A stretch of DNA of 64,000 bases from Marinomonas alcarazii (GTDB lineage Bacteria; Pseudomonadota; Gammaproteobacteria; Pseudomonadales; Marinomonadaceae), in assembly GCF_003208215.1 (NCBI RefSeq), contig NZ_QKLW01000001.1, positions 512,227 through 576,226 of the forward strand, written 5' to 3'. Below are positions 1-10,322 of this stretch, one piece after another. Positions within the stretch are counted from its first letter, which is position 1. The number at the start of each line of letters is the position of its first letter. A program made the translations under genes and the position numbers. Below the pieces are notes generated by a model. It was not told where the DNA came from. It did no database searches and saw only the letters and a program-made list of their open reading frames with translations.

Positions 1-66
1 ACTTTTTCAAAACTGTATGTTGATGATTTTAAAGAATATTTTCTTAAAAATATGATAAACCGTTTC

Positions 67-107
67 GATTTTGAATCCGTCGTGTCTACCAATTCCACCA
101 CACTGGC
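67..107 (-). pseudogene. 5' half of tRNA-Leu(CAA), interrupted after the anticodon loop
   Basis: On the minus strand from 107 leftwards the sequence reads as a standard leucine tRNA: a 7-nt acceptor strand GCCAGTG, the Leu-type D arm TGGTGGAATTGGTAGACAC, the anticodon stem ACGGA and the loop TTCAAAA with anticodon CAA. The 3' side of the anticodon stem should read TCCGT but diverges after TC. No variable arm, T arm (GGTTCGA-like) or CCA follows down to position 1. A consensus promoter lies directly upstream, so this was a real gene and not a chance match. Inference: the gene was split at the anticodon loop, either by an integrated element to the left or by a rearrangement. Confidence 0.75.
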
Positions 108-126
108 CTTGAAAAAGGTGAGGCGT

Positions 127-154
127 ATTTTAGGGTATTTCCAATATATGTCAA
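127..154 (-). promoter_or_regulatory. sigma70 promoter of the interrupted tRNA-Leu gene
   Basis: On the minus strand a perfect -35 TTGACA (149-154) is separated by 16 nt from the -10 TAAAAT (127-132). A GC-containing discriminator (ACGCCTC) follows, typical of stable-RNA promoters. The tRNA 5' end at 107 lies about 20 nt downstream of the -10 box. It is divergent from queA. Confidence 0.65.
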
Positions 155-265
155 CGCTAATAAGGAAAATTTTTTATCTTTTTCACTTCTGGTGGCTTGG
201 AAGTACCTTTTTAGACGGATTTTCGCTAGAATGCTGGGTCGTTTTTTCTAGGTAGCTTTCTTTCC

Positions 266-2478
<2,213 letters not shown>

Positions 2479-2549
2479 TAAACAAAATCATGCAAATTTC
2501 TTGAAAAAGAGTTTGCAACAGTTTCATAAACCATTGGAGAGTTAACACC

Positions 2550-2876
2550 ATGATCGCATTGATCTCACCAGCTTACGCTGAAGGCGGCGCACCAGCAGAT
2601 GCAGGTATTTTTAACCTAGTGCTTCTTGCTGGCTTCGTTGTTATTTTTTACTTCCTTATGTGGCGCCCACAAGCAAAGCGTGCAAAAGAGCATAAAAACT
2701 TGATTGCATCTTTGGCGAAAGGTACAGAGGTAGTAACTGGCGGTGGTGTATTGGGTAAAGTATCTAAAGTAGATGATAACTACGTAGTGCTTGAAGTGGC
2801 GGAAGGCATTGAGATGAAATTCCAAAAGTCTTCTGTTGCAGCTGTTTTACCTAAAGGAACGTTAAAGTCTATTTAA
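2550..2876 (+). CDS. yajC: preprotein translocase subunit YajC
   Basis: A 108-residue single-span membrane protein of the SecDF-YajC accessory complex, which associates with SecYEG during protein export. The short N terminus leads into a hydrophobic segment at about residues 22-40 ending in the family motif MWRPQAKR. A small soluble domain with VVTGGGVLGKV follows. The order tgt-yajC-secD-secF is the classic gammaproteobacterial arrangement. A strong hairpin terminator follows the stop and separates it from secD. Confidence 0.97.
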   Translation: MIALISPAYAEGGAPADAGIFNLVLLAGFVVIFYFLMWRPQAKRAKEHKNLIASLAKGTEVVTGGGVLGKVSKVDDNYVVLEVAEGIEMKFQKSSVAAVLPKGTLKSI

Positions 2877-2885
2877 CCTTTCTTA

Positions 2886-2916
2886 GAAAAGCGCCTTTAC
2901 GGCGCTTTTCTTCTTT
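2886..2916 (+). terminator. intrinsic terminator between yajC and secD
   Basis: A perfect 10-bp stem (2886-2895 with 2901-2910) with a 5-nt loop is followed by TTCTTT. It lies within the yajC-secD gap, so it should reduce readthrough into secD or indicate a separate secD promoter. Confidence 0.75.
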
Positions 2917-2954
2917 ATCGATCTATTCATTTTTTTAGGTTTAAAGGATTTTTC

Positions 2955-4805
2955 ATGCTTAACAAGTACCCCTTGTGGAAGTATTTGCTAATTCTTCTAG
3001 TTTTGGCTTTGGGGCTACTCTATGCCTTCCCAAACCTTTATCCGGATGATCCAGCGCTACAATTATCTACTCAAAAAAGTACTGCTATTGTTGATGAGCA
3101 GTCGTTGCAAAAAGCAAAAAATGCGCTTGCTGAAGCGAATATAGAATTAAAACAAGCAGAGCTTACTTCTGCTGGTGGTACCTTGCGCTTTAATAGTGGT
3201 GAGGACCAACTTGCTGCCAAGCCTGTTGTAGCGGCAGCTTTGGGTGAAGACTTCGTAACGGCGCTTAACTTGGTGCCAACAACACCTGATTGGTTGTCTT
3301 CTTTGGGAGCTGGGCCTGCTAAGTTGGGTCTTGATTTACGTGGTGGTGTGCATTTCTTGCTGGAGGTGGATACACCTGCAGCACTGAAGCAAAGACTTGA
3401 AGTCAGCGCCAGCGAAATGAAAGCCGCGTTACGTAATGAGCGAATTCGCTATCGCAGTGTTGATGTTGAAGATGGTATTTTGTCTATTCGCTTCTTGAAA
3501 GAGTCCGATCTGGATTTGGCGGAAACGCTTCTGAAACGTGACTTCTCGGAATATCGCTATGCGACGCAGCAGGACGGCAGTGATTTCTACTTGAATGTGA
3601 GCTTTACAGAAGCCGCTAAGAAAGAAATTGAATCCTACGCTTTGCAGCAAAACTTAACCACATTGCGAAATCGTGTAAACGAGTTGGGTGTGGCTGAGCC
3701 TTTAGTGCAGCGTCAGGGCAGTAACCGTATTGTGGTTGAATTGCCAGGTGTGCAAGATACAGCGGCAGCGAAACGTATTATCGGCGCAACCGCTAACCTT
3801 GAATTCCATTTGGAAGCAGGCTTAGACGATAAAGGTGCCGATATTGAAACATTGGCGTTCCGTGATGGCAGTGGTCGTACTGCACGACTAGAGCGTGACC
3901 TTATCATTACTGGTGACAGTGTTTCTGATGCGAGTTCTTCTTTCGACGAAAATGGTCGCCCACAGGTAAATATTAACCTGGACTCCAAGGGTGGCAAGCA
4001 GATGAGTAAAGTGACTCGCTCTGCTGTTGGTCGAAATATGGCAGTTGTATTTATTGAACACAAATCTCGCAGTCGTTTTGTTGAAAAAGATGGCAAAATG
4101 GAAGAAGTGCGTAGAAGCTATAGCGAAAAAGGGATTATTTCTTTAGCGACAATCCAAACGACGCTAGGTAATTCATTCCGTATTACGGGGCTTGATAGTC
4201 CTCGTGAATCTTCCGAACTTGCCTTGTTGTTACGTGCTGGTGCCTTGGCTGCGCCAATTTACTTTGTTGAAGAACGTACTATTGGACCAAGCTTGGGTGC
4301 TGAAAATATCAAGCTGGGTGTGACTTCTGCTCAAATTGGTTTGCTGGTTGTGATGTTGTTCATGCTGGTTTACTACAAGGTGTTTGGTATTTTTGCCAAC
4401 ATTTCTTTGGCGCTGAATATCATCCTTCTGATGGCGTGTATGTCGTTGCTTTCTGCTACGTTAACCTTGCCCGGTATTGCCGGTATTGTGTTGACGATGG
4501 GGATGGCGGTGGATGCCAATGTGTTGATTTTCTCGCGAATAAAAGAAGAGCTGGCGAACGGAACGCCGAGTCAGCAAGCGATACATTCTGGTTTCAACCG
4601 CGCATTCACTACGATTTTTGATGCCAATATAACAACATTATTGGTTGCTGTTATCTTGTTTGCAGTAGGAACTGGGCCGGTTAAAGGGTTCGCCGTAACC
4701 TTGTCACTGGGTATTATTACTTCGATGTTTACAGCGATTGTTGTAACGCGTGCACAGGTGAATCTTGTGTATGGCGGTCGTAAAAACAAAAAACTGTATA
4801 TTTAG
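2955..4805 (+). CDS. secD: protein translocase subunit SecD
   Basis: SecD works with SecF to pull exported polypeptides to the periplasmic side using the proton motive force. The 616 residues have the expected plan: one N-terminal membrane helix (about 8-26), a large periplasmic P1 region with the LGLDLRGGVHFLLEV motif, and a five-helix membrane block from about residue 455. That block contains the conserved GMAVDANVLIFSRIKEE stretch with the proton-pathway aspartate. AAAGGA provides the Shine-Dalgarno. secF follows after 9 nt. Confidence 0.98.
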   Translation: MLNKYPLWKYLLILLVLALGLLYAFPNLYPDDPALQLSTQKSTAIVDEQSLQKAKNALAEANIELKQAELTSAGGTLRFNSGEDQLAAKPVVAAALGEDFVTALNLVPTTPDWLSSLGAGPAKLGLDLRGGVHFLLEVDTPAALKQRLEVSASEMKAALRNERIRYRSVDVEDGILSIRFLKESDLDLAETLLKRDFSEYRYATQQDGSDFYLNVSFTEAAKKEIESYALQQNLTTLRNRVNELGVAEPLVQRQGSNRIVVELPGVQDTAAAKRIIGATANLEFHLEAGLDDKGADIETLAFRDGSGRTARLERDLIITGDSVSDASSSFDENGRPQVNINLDSKGGKQMSKVTRSAVGRNMAVVFIEHKSRSRFVEKDGKMEEVRRSYSEKGIISLATIQTTLGNSFRITGLDSPRESSELALLLRAGALAAPIYFVEERTIGPSLGAENIKLGVTSAQIGLLVVMLFMLVYYKVFGIFANISLALNIILLMACMSLLSATLTLPGIAGIVLTMGMAVDANVLIFSRIKEELANGTPSQQAIHSGFNRAFTTIFDANITTLLVAVILFAVGTGPVKGFAVTLSLGIITSMFTAIVVTRAQVNLVYGGRKNKKLYI

Positions 4806-4814
4806 GAGGGTGCC

Positions 4815-5729
4815 ATGAAAGTGACAAATATTCCGTTTATGGCAATGCGTAAAATCGTCGCAGCCTTTTCTCTTGTTTTGATTCTTATCTCTCTGGGTTC
4901 TTTGGCAACAAAAGGGCTGCAGTTTGGTTTGGACTTTACTGGTGGTACTTTGATCGAGGTGGCTTATGAAGAGGCACCTAAACTTGATGACGTTCGAGCT
5001 TTGCTGGCTGAAAACGGCTATACCGATGTAGTGGTGCAAAACTTTGGGTCACCAACGGATGTAGTGGTTCGTATGGCTAACTCTTATACGCCAACATTGG
5101 GTGATGAGGTGTTATCAACTTTGCAGAATCATGGTGAGACTAACGTTTCGCTTCAGCGTTCTGAGTTTGTTGGTGCGCAAGTTGGTGAGGAGTTGCGTGA
5201 GCAAGGTGGTCTGGGCATGTTACTTGCCTTGGCAATCGTGATGATTTACGTTGCTGTGCGTTTCCAGTTTAAGTTCTCTGTTGCCTCTGTAGCGGCTTTG
5301 ATACACGACGTTATTATCACGTTGGGCTTCTTTTCTCTTTTTGAGGTGGAGTTTGACCTGACTGTGTTAGCGGCGTTGCTTGCTGTCGTTGGTTACTCCC
5401 TAAACGATACCATTGTCGTGTGTGACCGTATTCGAGAGAATTTCCGTATCATGCGTGACACAACGCCTTTCGACTTGGTAAATGAGTCGATTAACCAAAC
5501 GCTTGGTCGTACTTTGATTACGTCTTTAACGACCTTGTTTGTGTTGGTGGTTTTGTTTGTTGCGGGTGGCGAAGCTATTCACAACTTCTCTATGGCGTTA
5601 TTGGTAGGGATTGTGATCGGTACTTATTCTTCTATTTTCGTAGCGGCAAATTTATTGCTGGGTATGAATGTGACACGTGAAGATTTGGTGCCAACACCAA
5701 AAGAAGAGTTAGAAGACGATATGCCTTAG
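4815..5729 (+). CDS. secF: protein translocase subunit SecF
   Basis: The smaller partner of SecD, 304 residues, with six predicted membrane helices. FGLDFTGGTLIEV sits after the first helix, and the motif VGYSLNDTIVVCDRIRENF is the SecF counterpart of the SecD proton-conducting motif. A very strong AGGAGG Shine-Dalgarno lies 5 nt before the ATG, immediately after the secD stop, so the two are translated from one message. A terminator hairpin follows, ending the export operon. Confidence 0.98.
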   Translation: MKVTNIPFMAMRKIVAAFSLVLILISLGSLATKGLQFGLDFTGGTLIEVAYEEAPKLDDVRALLAENGYTDVVVQNFGSPTDVVVRMANSYTPTLGDEVLSTLQNHGETNVSLQRSEFVGAQVGEELREQGGLGMLLALAIVMIYVAVRFQFKFSVASVAALIHDVIITLGFFSLFEVEFDLTVLAALLAVVGYSLNDTIVVCDRIRENFRIMRDTTPFDLVNESINQTLGRTLITSLTTLFVLVVLFVAGGEAIHNFSMALLVGIVIGTYSSIFVAANLLLGMNVTREDLVPTPKEELEDDMP

Positions 5730-5752
5730 TGGTTAAGCTTCTTCTGATGCAT

Positions 5753-5781
5753 AAAAAAGCCTGCTTCGTGCAGGCTTTTTT
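5753..5781 (+). terminator. intrinsic terminator after secF
   Basis: The stem GCCTGC/GCAGGC (5759-5764 with 5770-5775) is flanked by A6 on the left and T6 on the right, so the helix can extend to 12 bp and ends in a U-tract. It closes the secDF transcription unit. Confidence 0.85.
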
Positions 5782-5871
5782 ATGTGCTTTAATCGGTGGG
5801 TGTCACCTTCTTTTGGGTGAGTGATTGTTATTTTGTTTGAGTGTTGGCTTTAATAGGGTGAATTGTTTTAT

Positions 5872-6861
5872 ATGCATTATTTTTTACTTAGCGCTGTGAT
5901 ATTGCTTTTTAGTGTTCAAGCTAAGGGGTTAGATTTTAGTGATATGGATAAAACAGCCCAAGGTTTTCCTAATATTAAAACGGTACAGATTGCCTACAAA
6001 GGAGAGGTGGTTTGGGCAAAGGCTTACAACAAGGCTGATCTTGATGCGGTTGCCAATATTAAGTCGGCGTCAAAGTCACTGATGTCGGCAATCGTTGGTA
6101 TGGCGATTGAGCGTGATGTTATTCAGGGTGTCGATCAAACTATTGTGTCGATTCTTGCTGATCAACTGCCAAAAGATCCAGATCCGCGTTTGAAAGAGAT
6201 TACAGTGTCGCATTTGCTTTCAATGCAGGCGGGACTAGAGCGTACGTCTGGTCGGTATTATGGGCGTTGGGTGGCGAGCAATAATTGGGTTCAGGCGGTG
6301 CTGGCGCGACCTTTTGTGTCCGAGATTGGCGGTGACATGCAGTATTCAACAGGAAATACGCATCTTTTGTCTGCGATCATCATGCGTCAGAGTGGTAAGA
6401 ATACTTATCAGCTCGCCAATAAGTGGTTTAACGGTTCTGGTGTGTGGATTCAGAGTTGGGAGACTGACCCTCAAGGTGTTCCAATGGGAGGTAATCAAGT
6501 TGGTATGACGCCAGCTTCACTTTTGGCGTTTGGTGAGTTGTATCGAAGGGGTGGAGTCACCAAAAAAGGTAAGCGGATTCTTTCTAAAAAATGGATAGAG
6601 GAAAGTTGGCAGCCAAGGACGCAGTCGCGCTTTCATCGTGGTCTATATGGGTATGGTTGGTTTATTCAAACCTTTGCGGATGTTCAGGGCTACTATGGTT
6701 GGGGTTATGGTGGGCAAATGATTTATGTGCTGCCAGATTTGGACTTAACGATCGCTATTACATCCGATGAGTATTTGCCTTCAGGCAAAACAGGCTATCG
6801 TGATTCGCTGCATGAGATGGTTAGTCAGGACATTATCCCTGTTATCCAAGCTGCTAGGTAA
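5872..6861 (+). CDS. exported serine hydrolase, beta-lactamase/NylB-like family
   Basis: A 329-residue protein of the PF00144-type penicillin-recognising hydrolase fold. A signal peptide is visible at residues 1-18. The SxxK nucleophile motif is S65-A-S-K68, the tyrosine motif is Y158-S-T-G-N, and the C-terminal motif is GWGYGGQ at 276-282. The GYGGQ and YSTGN forms resemble 6-aminohexanoate-dimer hydrolase-type esterases/amidases more than true AmpC. A TTG three codons upstream (5863) has a closer AGGG and is an alternative start. The gene stands alone between two terminators, so its substrate cannot be deduced. Antibiotic hydrolysis should not be assumed. Confidence 0.88.
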   Translation: MHYFLLSAVILLFSVQAKGLDFSDMDKTAQGFPNIKTVQIAYKGEVVWAKAYNKADLDAVANIKSASKSLMSAIVGMAIERDVIQGVDQTIVSILADQLPKDPDPRLKEITVSHLLSMQAGLERTSGRYYGRWVASNNWVQAVLARPFVSEIGGDMQYSTGNTHLLSAIIMRQSGKNTYQLANKWFNGSGVWIQSWETDPQGVPMGGNQVGMTPASLLAFGELYRRGGVTKKGKRILSKKWIEESWQPRTQSRFHRGLYGYGWFIQTFADVQGYYGWGYGGQMIYVLPDLDLTIAITSDEYLPSGKTGYRDSLHEMVSQDIIPVIQAAR

Positions 6862-6888
6862 CTCTTTTTAGTTTTGTCTTTCATGTGT

Positions 6889-6918
6889 AAAAGTCTACTC
6901 AATCCAAGAGTAGACTTT
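6889..6918. terminator. bidirectional terminator between serine hydrolase gene and psd
   Basis: An 11-bp perfect stem AAAGTCTACTC/GAGTAGACTTT (6890-6900 with 6908-6918) with a 7-nt loop lies between two convergent genes and carries A/T runs on both outer sides. Confidence 0.75.
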
Positions 6919-6930
6919 CTGCTTTACGGC

Positions 6931-7794
6931 TTATTCTTTCTCGTTGACTGTACCGAAATGCATACCCATTTTGGTTGGTGTTTCTGCTTGAAGAGACGCT
7001 TCCCAATTGACGGCGTTCTTACCGAATAAAACGATGGCGGTTGATCCTAGTTTGAATCGGCCCATTTCTTCGCCTTTCTTGATCTCTATGTTGCTTAGTT
7101 CTTTGTAATCCCATGTCACGACATTCTTGTTGAATGGTGTGACTTGTCCTGCCCATACGGTTTCTATGCTGGCTACAATCATGGCGCCAACAAGTATGAC
7201 GGCCATTGGACCAGCTTCTGTTTCAAATAGGCATACTGTGCGTTCATTACGAGCAAAAACGTTAGGGATTTGTTCTGCCGTGACTTTGTTGACCGAGAAA
7301 AGCTTTCCTGGAATGTGGATCATTTTGGTTAACTTGCCAGTGAGTGGCATGTGAACGCGATGATAGTCTTTTGGAGATAGGTATACAGTGGCAAAGGAGC
7401 CGCCAAGAAAATCGTTAGACAAGGAGGCATCACCACCAAGAAGGCTTGTTAGGCTGTAATGATGGCCTTTTGCTTGAAATAGTGTGCCGTGTTCAATCTT
7501 GCCTAGTTGGCTAATCGCGCCGTCCGCAGGGCAGGCAATGCTATTCTTTTCTTCGCAAATAGGGCGCAGTTCTGGGCGAATAGCGCGTGTAAAAAAATCG
7601 TTGAAGTTGCGGTAGGACAGCGCGTCACTGTTAACGGCTTCCGACATGTCGACTTGGTATTTTTTAACAAATTGGTTGATAAAGGTGTTTTTAACCCATG
7701 AGTTTTCGCATTCGGCGATCTTACCAATGACTCTTGATAATGTTTTTTGTGGTGTGATGTGTTGCGCAAAGGCGAAAAGTTGGTCTTTAGTCAC
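6931..7794 (-). CDS. psd: phosphatidylserine decarboxylase proenzyme Psd
   Basis: Psd decarboxylates phosphatidylserine to phosphatidylethanolamine at the inner membrane. The pyruvoyl group is made by self-cleavage inside the LGST motif, here G250-S251, 36 residues before the C terminus, which defines the alpha and beta chains. Supporting blocks are CPADGAISQLG and LSPKDYHRVHMP. The start is GTG at 7794 with AGGA 8 nt upstream. It lies 36 nt downstream of the HDOD gene on the same strand and is probably co-transcribed with it. Confidence 0.97.
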   Translation of the reverse strand: MTKDQLFAFAQHITPQKTLSRVIGKIAECENSWVKNTFINQFVKKYQVDMSEAVNSDALSYRNFNDFFTRAIRPELRPICEEKNSIACPADGAISQLGKIEHGTLFQAKGHHYSLTSLLGGDASLSNDFLGGSFATVYLSPKDYHRVHMPLTGKLTKMIHIPGKLFSVNKVTAEQIPNVFARNERTVCLFETEAGPMAVILVGAMIVASIETVWAGQVTPFNKNVVTWDYKELSNIEIKKGEEMGRFKLGSTAIVLFGKNAVNWEASLQAETPTKMGMHFGTVNEKE

Positions 7795-7830
7795 GTTTAT
7801 TATCCTAGTAGGTGAAGTTTGAATAAATGT

Positions 7831-9312
7831 TTAAATTGGATTGTGGCTTACAAGAGACACAATCTGTTTTAGGCTTGTGAAGTCTTTTTCGTTAAATTCG
7901 CCGCGAGTTTCTAGCCAAAATATAACCGTTTCTCGCTCTGCTGTTTGTGTAGAGGCGAGCATGAGGTGGCCGTTAGGGTCTATTATTTGGGCTGCTGTGT
8001 GCGGCAGGTCTTTTAATATTCTGTCTAGTTTTTTACCGAAAAGATGTGTTGCTGACTTTTTGGTTGATAGCTTGCTAAATAGGGTAGAAGGTGCGTCCCA
8101 TTTTATGGTTTTCAGAATGTTGATATTGTAGCCATATTGGAAGATCGGCGACACAGTGCTTTTGGATTGTTTGAATAGTATGACGTGCTGTGCGGTTGGT
8201 ATGGCTTGTTTAATCGTTTTCAAAGCCATATTAGCTTTTTGCTTTGAGTCATAAATATCGTGTTTGCCCAATGCTTTTTTGAGTGTGGCAGTGGGGGATG
8301 CTTTGTTGGTATCACTGATGCTGGTCTTATTGCCAGTATATAAATTTGGGTCTAGTAGTTGCAGTGCTAAAGGTGCTCTTCCGCCATTATTAAACAGTTT
8401 TGCTGCTTCTGCGCTGGCAAGGTGTGCGGTTTGGATCACTTCTCCTACATGACGATGCATAACGGTTGCGACAACACGATAGAAAAAAGGCAGGTTTTTA
8501 GAATCCCAGCCCCTTAAATCTGCTTCATGGGTTAGCTTGGTTGCGCAGTATGAAAAAATCAGTGGGTTGTTTATTAGTATTGTTAGTCTTTTGTCTTCAG
8601 AAAAACCAGGTAGTTCTTCTGGGTGGTGGGCTAAGTGTGCCAGGCTTTGCAGTTCTTTTTTATTCGGTATGAACTTGGTAGAGAAGGACTCAATAACCTT
8701 GTTTGGTGTGTTCCAATGGGTGCACAAATGCACAGTCAGTTCGTCTATGCGACAGCCTAAAACGTTCAATTCGGCTTGGCTTTGTTTTTCGCCTTGGCTG
8801 ATCTTGTGCTTAATTTCCATCATGGTTGGATAGGCGTAAAACCACAGTAGCCATCTTGCTGCATCGCGAAATAAGGTGATCCAAAAAATATCATCCTCGT
8901 GGCTGGTGAGTTTCTCAATCGACCAATGTCTCGCTATGGTGGCTGCTTCGTAGCTGGTTTGTATTTCACTAAGAAAGGCTTTGATATGTGGTGGATTGTT
9001 TTTTGGATAGAATTTGTAAGGTGCAAAAACGGAAAAAATCTTTCCGATACCACTCATGCCAACCATTGATGCTGCGTGGAAAGGATTTTTTATTTCATTG
9101 TTTTTATTAGGTATTATTCGGTTTGCTTCGTTTAATATCGCGAAGGCTAATAATGGGTCAGAGGCGATATTGGCTTGCATGCCATCAAGTGTGTCTTCTG
9201 TTCTCGCTATTTGGGTTTTTAGACGAGACAAGCTTACCGCTTTCACGGGAAATTGTTTGCTTTTTAGAAAATGTAGCCATTCATTTAGGCCAGAAGGTGA
9301 CTTGTCTATCAT
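7831..9312 (-). CDS. HDOD-domain protein, probable signalling/regulatory
   Basis: 493 residues. The N-terminal half (about 10-300) fits the HDOD domain: FPVKAVSLSRLKTQI followed by IASDPLLAFAILNEAN is the usual opening of helices 1-3. HDOD proteins are HD-superfamily relatives that mostly lack catalysis and act in signalling, often near motility or second-messenger genes. The last 160 residues look like a weak GAF-like sensor fold, with a poorly conserved IIDPNGHLMLAS stretch; this is inference. It is divergent from motA across 122 nt and upstream of psd. As I recall, Pseudomonas keeps a similar protein between motAB and psd. Confidence 0.8.
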   Translation of the reverse strand: MIDKSPSGLNEWLHFLKSKQFPVKAVSLSRLKTQIARTEDTLDGMQANIASDPLLAFAILNEANRIIPNKNNEIKNPFHAASMVGMSGIGKIFSVFAPYKFYPKNNPPHIKAFLSEIQTSYEAATIARHWSIEKLTSHEDDIFWITLFRDAARWLLWFYAYPTMMEIKHKISQGEKQSQAELNVLGCRIDELTVHLCTHWNTPNKVIESFSTKFIPNKKELQSLAHLAHHPEELPGFSEDKRLTILINNPLIFSYCATKLTHEADLRGWDSKNLPFFYRVVATVMHRHVGEVIQTAHLASAEAAKLFNNGGRAPLALQLLDPNLYTGNKTSISDTNKASPTATLKKALGKHDIYDSKQKANMALKTIKQAIPTAQHVILFKQSKSTVSPIFQYGYNINILKTIKWDAPSTLFSKLSTKKSATHLFGKKLDRILKDLPHTAAQIIDPNGHLMLASTQTAERETVIFWLETRGEFNEKDFTSLKQIVSLVSHNPI

Positions 9313-9434
9313 AGCTGGTTACATTGAGAGCTCATGTTGGTGGTTTTTAAAAAGTTGCTCTTATATTTCGGTTCTTATTAATCATACTGTATATTGAGAT
9401 AAGAGCATACTTTGTCAGTATTAAGGAAGGTAAT

Positions 9435-10289
9435 ATGTTTGCATTAGCTGGTTTGCTAGTGGTCATTGTTAGTGTGGTGTTTGGCTATATTGCTTCCCAT
9501 GGGAATATGTTGGCCCTATGGCAACCTTTTGAGGTTATTATCATCTGTGGTGCAGCGCTTGGTGCTTTCATGGTTGCCAATCCTTTTATTGTGCAGAAAA
9601 AAGTAATTACCATGCTGCCGCAGGTGTTTACTGGAAGCCGTCACAATAAGACTTTTTATCTGCAGTTGTTAGGCTTGATGTATTGCCTTTTTCAAAAAAG
9701 CCGACAGCAAGGTTTTTTATCGATTGAAGAAGACATTGAGTCGCCTTTTACGAGTGAGTTGTTTGCTCGATTTCCCGATGTCGTTCGGGATCATGAGGTC
9801 GTTGATTTTTTAACGGATAACTATCGGATTTTTACCTTAACAGGATTGCCTGCTTATGAGATAGAGGCAATTATGGATAATGAAATTGAACAAATTCAGG
9901 AAGAGTTGGTTGCACCAAGTCATGCCTTGACTCGTGTGGCTGAAGGGTTGCCAGGCTTTGGTATTGTGGCGGCTGTGTTGGGTATTGTTATTACCATGGG
10001 GTCGATCGGTGGGCCGCTGGAAGAGATCGGTGCTCATGTTGCCGCTGCGCTAGTAGGGACATTTCTAGGGATATTTTTTGGTTATGGTTTTGTGGGGCCT
10101 ATGGCTTCTCATTTGGAGAATTTGGGTACCCATGAGTTAAAAGCATACCTATGTATTAAAGCGTGTTTGAATTCGATTGTGTCAGGCTATGCTCCGCCAG
10201 TCGCGGTAGAAACTGGCCGCAAGTTGCTTCCACCTGAAATGCGTCCGAGTTTTATTGAGCTATCTGATGGCCTTAAGCAGTATCGCTAG
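9435..10289 (+). CDS. motA: flagellar motor stator protein MotA
   Basis: MotA forms the ring around MotB that converts ion flow into flagellar rotation. The 284 residues show four membrane helices: two near the N terminus (about 2-20 and 30-50) and two after residue 165. The conserved segment EGLPGFGIVAAVLGIV holds the key proline, and GALVGTF-like glycine-rich sequence occurs in the last helix pair. The charged cytoplasmic loop lies between helices 2 and 3. The Shine-Dalgarno AAGGAAGG is strong. motB follows after 33 nt. No other flagellar genes are in the window, as is common for this stator pair. Confidence 0.95.
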   Translation: MFALAGLLVVIVSVVFGYIASHGNMLALWQPFEVIIICGAALGAFMVANPFIVQKKVITMLPQVFTGSRHNKTFYLQLLGLMYCLFQKSRQQGFLSIEEDIESPFTSELFARFPDVVRDHEVVDFLTDNYRIFTLTGLPAYEIEAIMDNEIEQIQEELVAPSHALTRVAEGLPGFGIVAAVLGIVITMGSIGGPLEEIGAHVAAALVGTFLGIFFGYGFVGPMASHLENLGTHELKAYLCIKACLNSIVSGYAPPVAVETGRKLLPPEMRPSFIELSDGLKQYR

Positions 10290-10322
10290 TATGCAAGAGC
10301 GCAAGAATAAGAGGTGTGAGCA

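Noticed and set aside
1..107. Group I intron inside the tRNA-Leu anticodon loop
   Set aside because: Such introns exist in tRNA-Leu of other phyla, but no 3' exon follows within the visible sequence and no P3-P7 core could be recognised in the 66 nt available. It cannot be excluded without sequence left of position 1.
52..255. 67-codon open frame on the plus strand before queA
   Set aside because: It runs across the antisense of the tRNA-Leu half gene and its promoter, has no Shine-Dalgarno and resembles no family.
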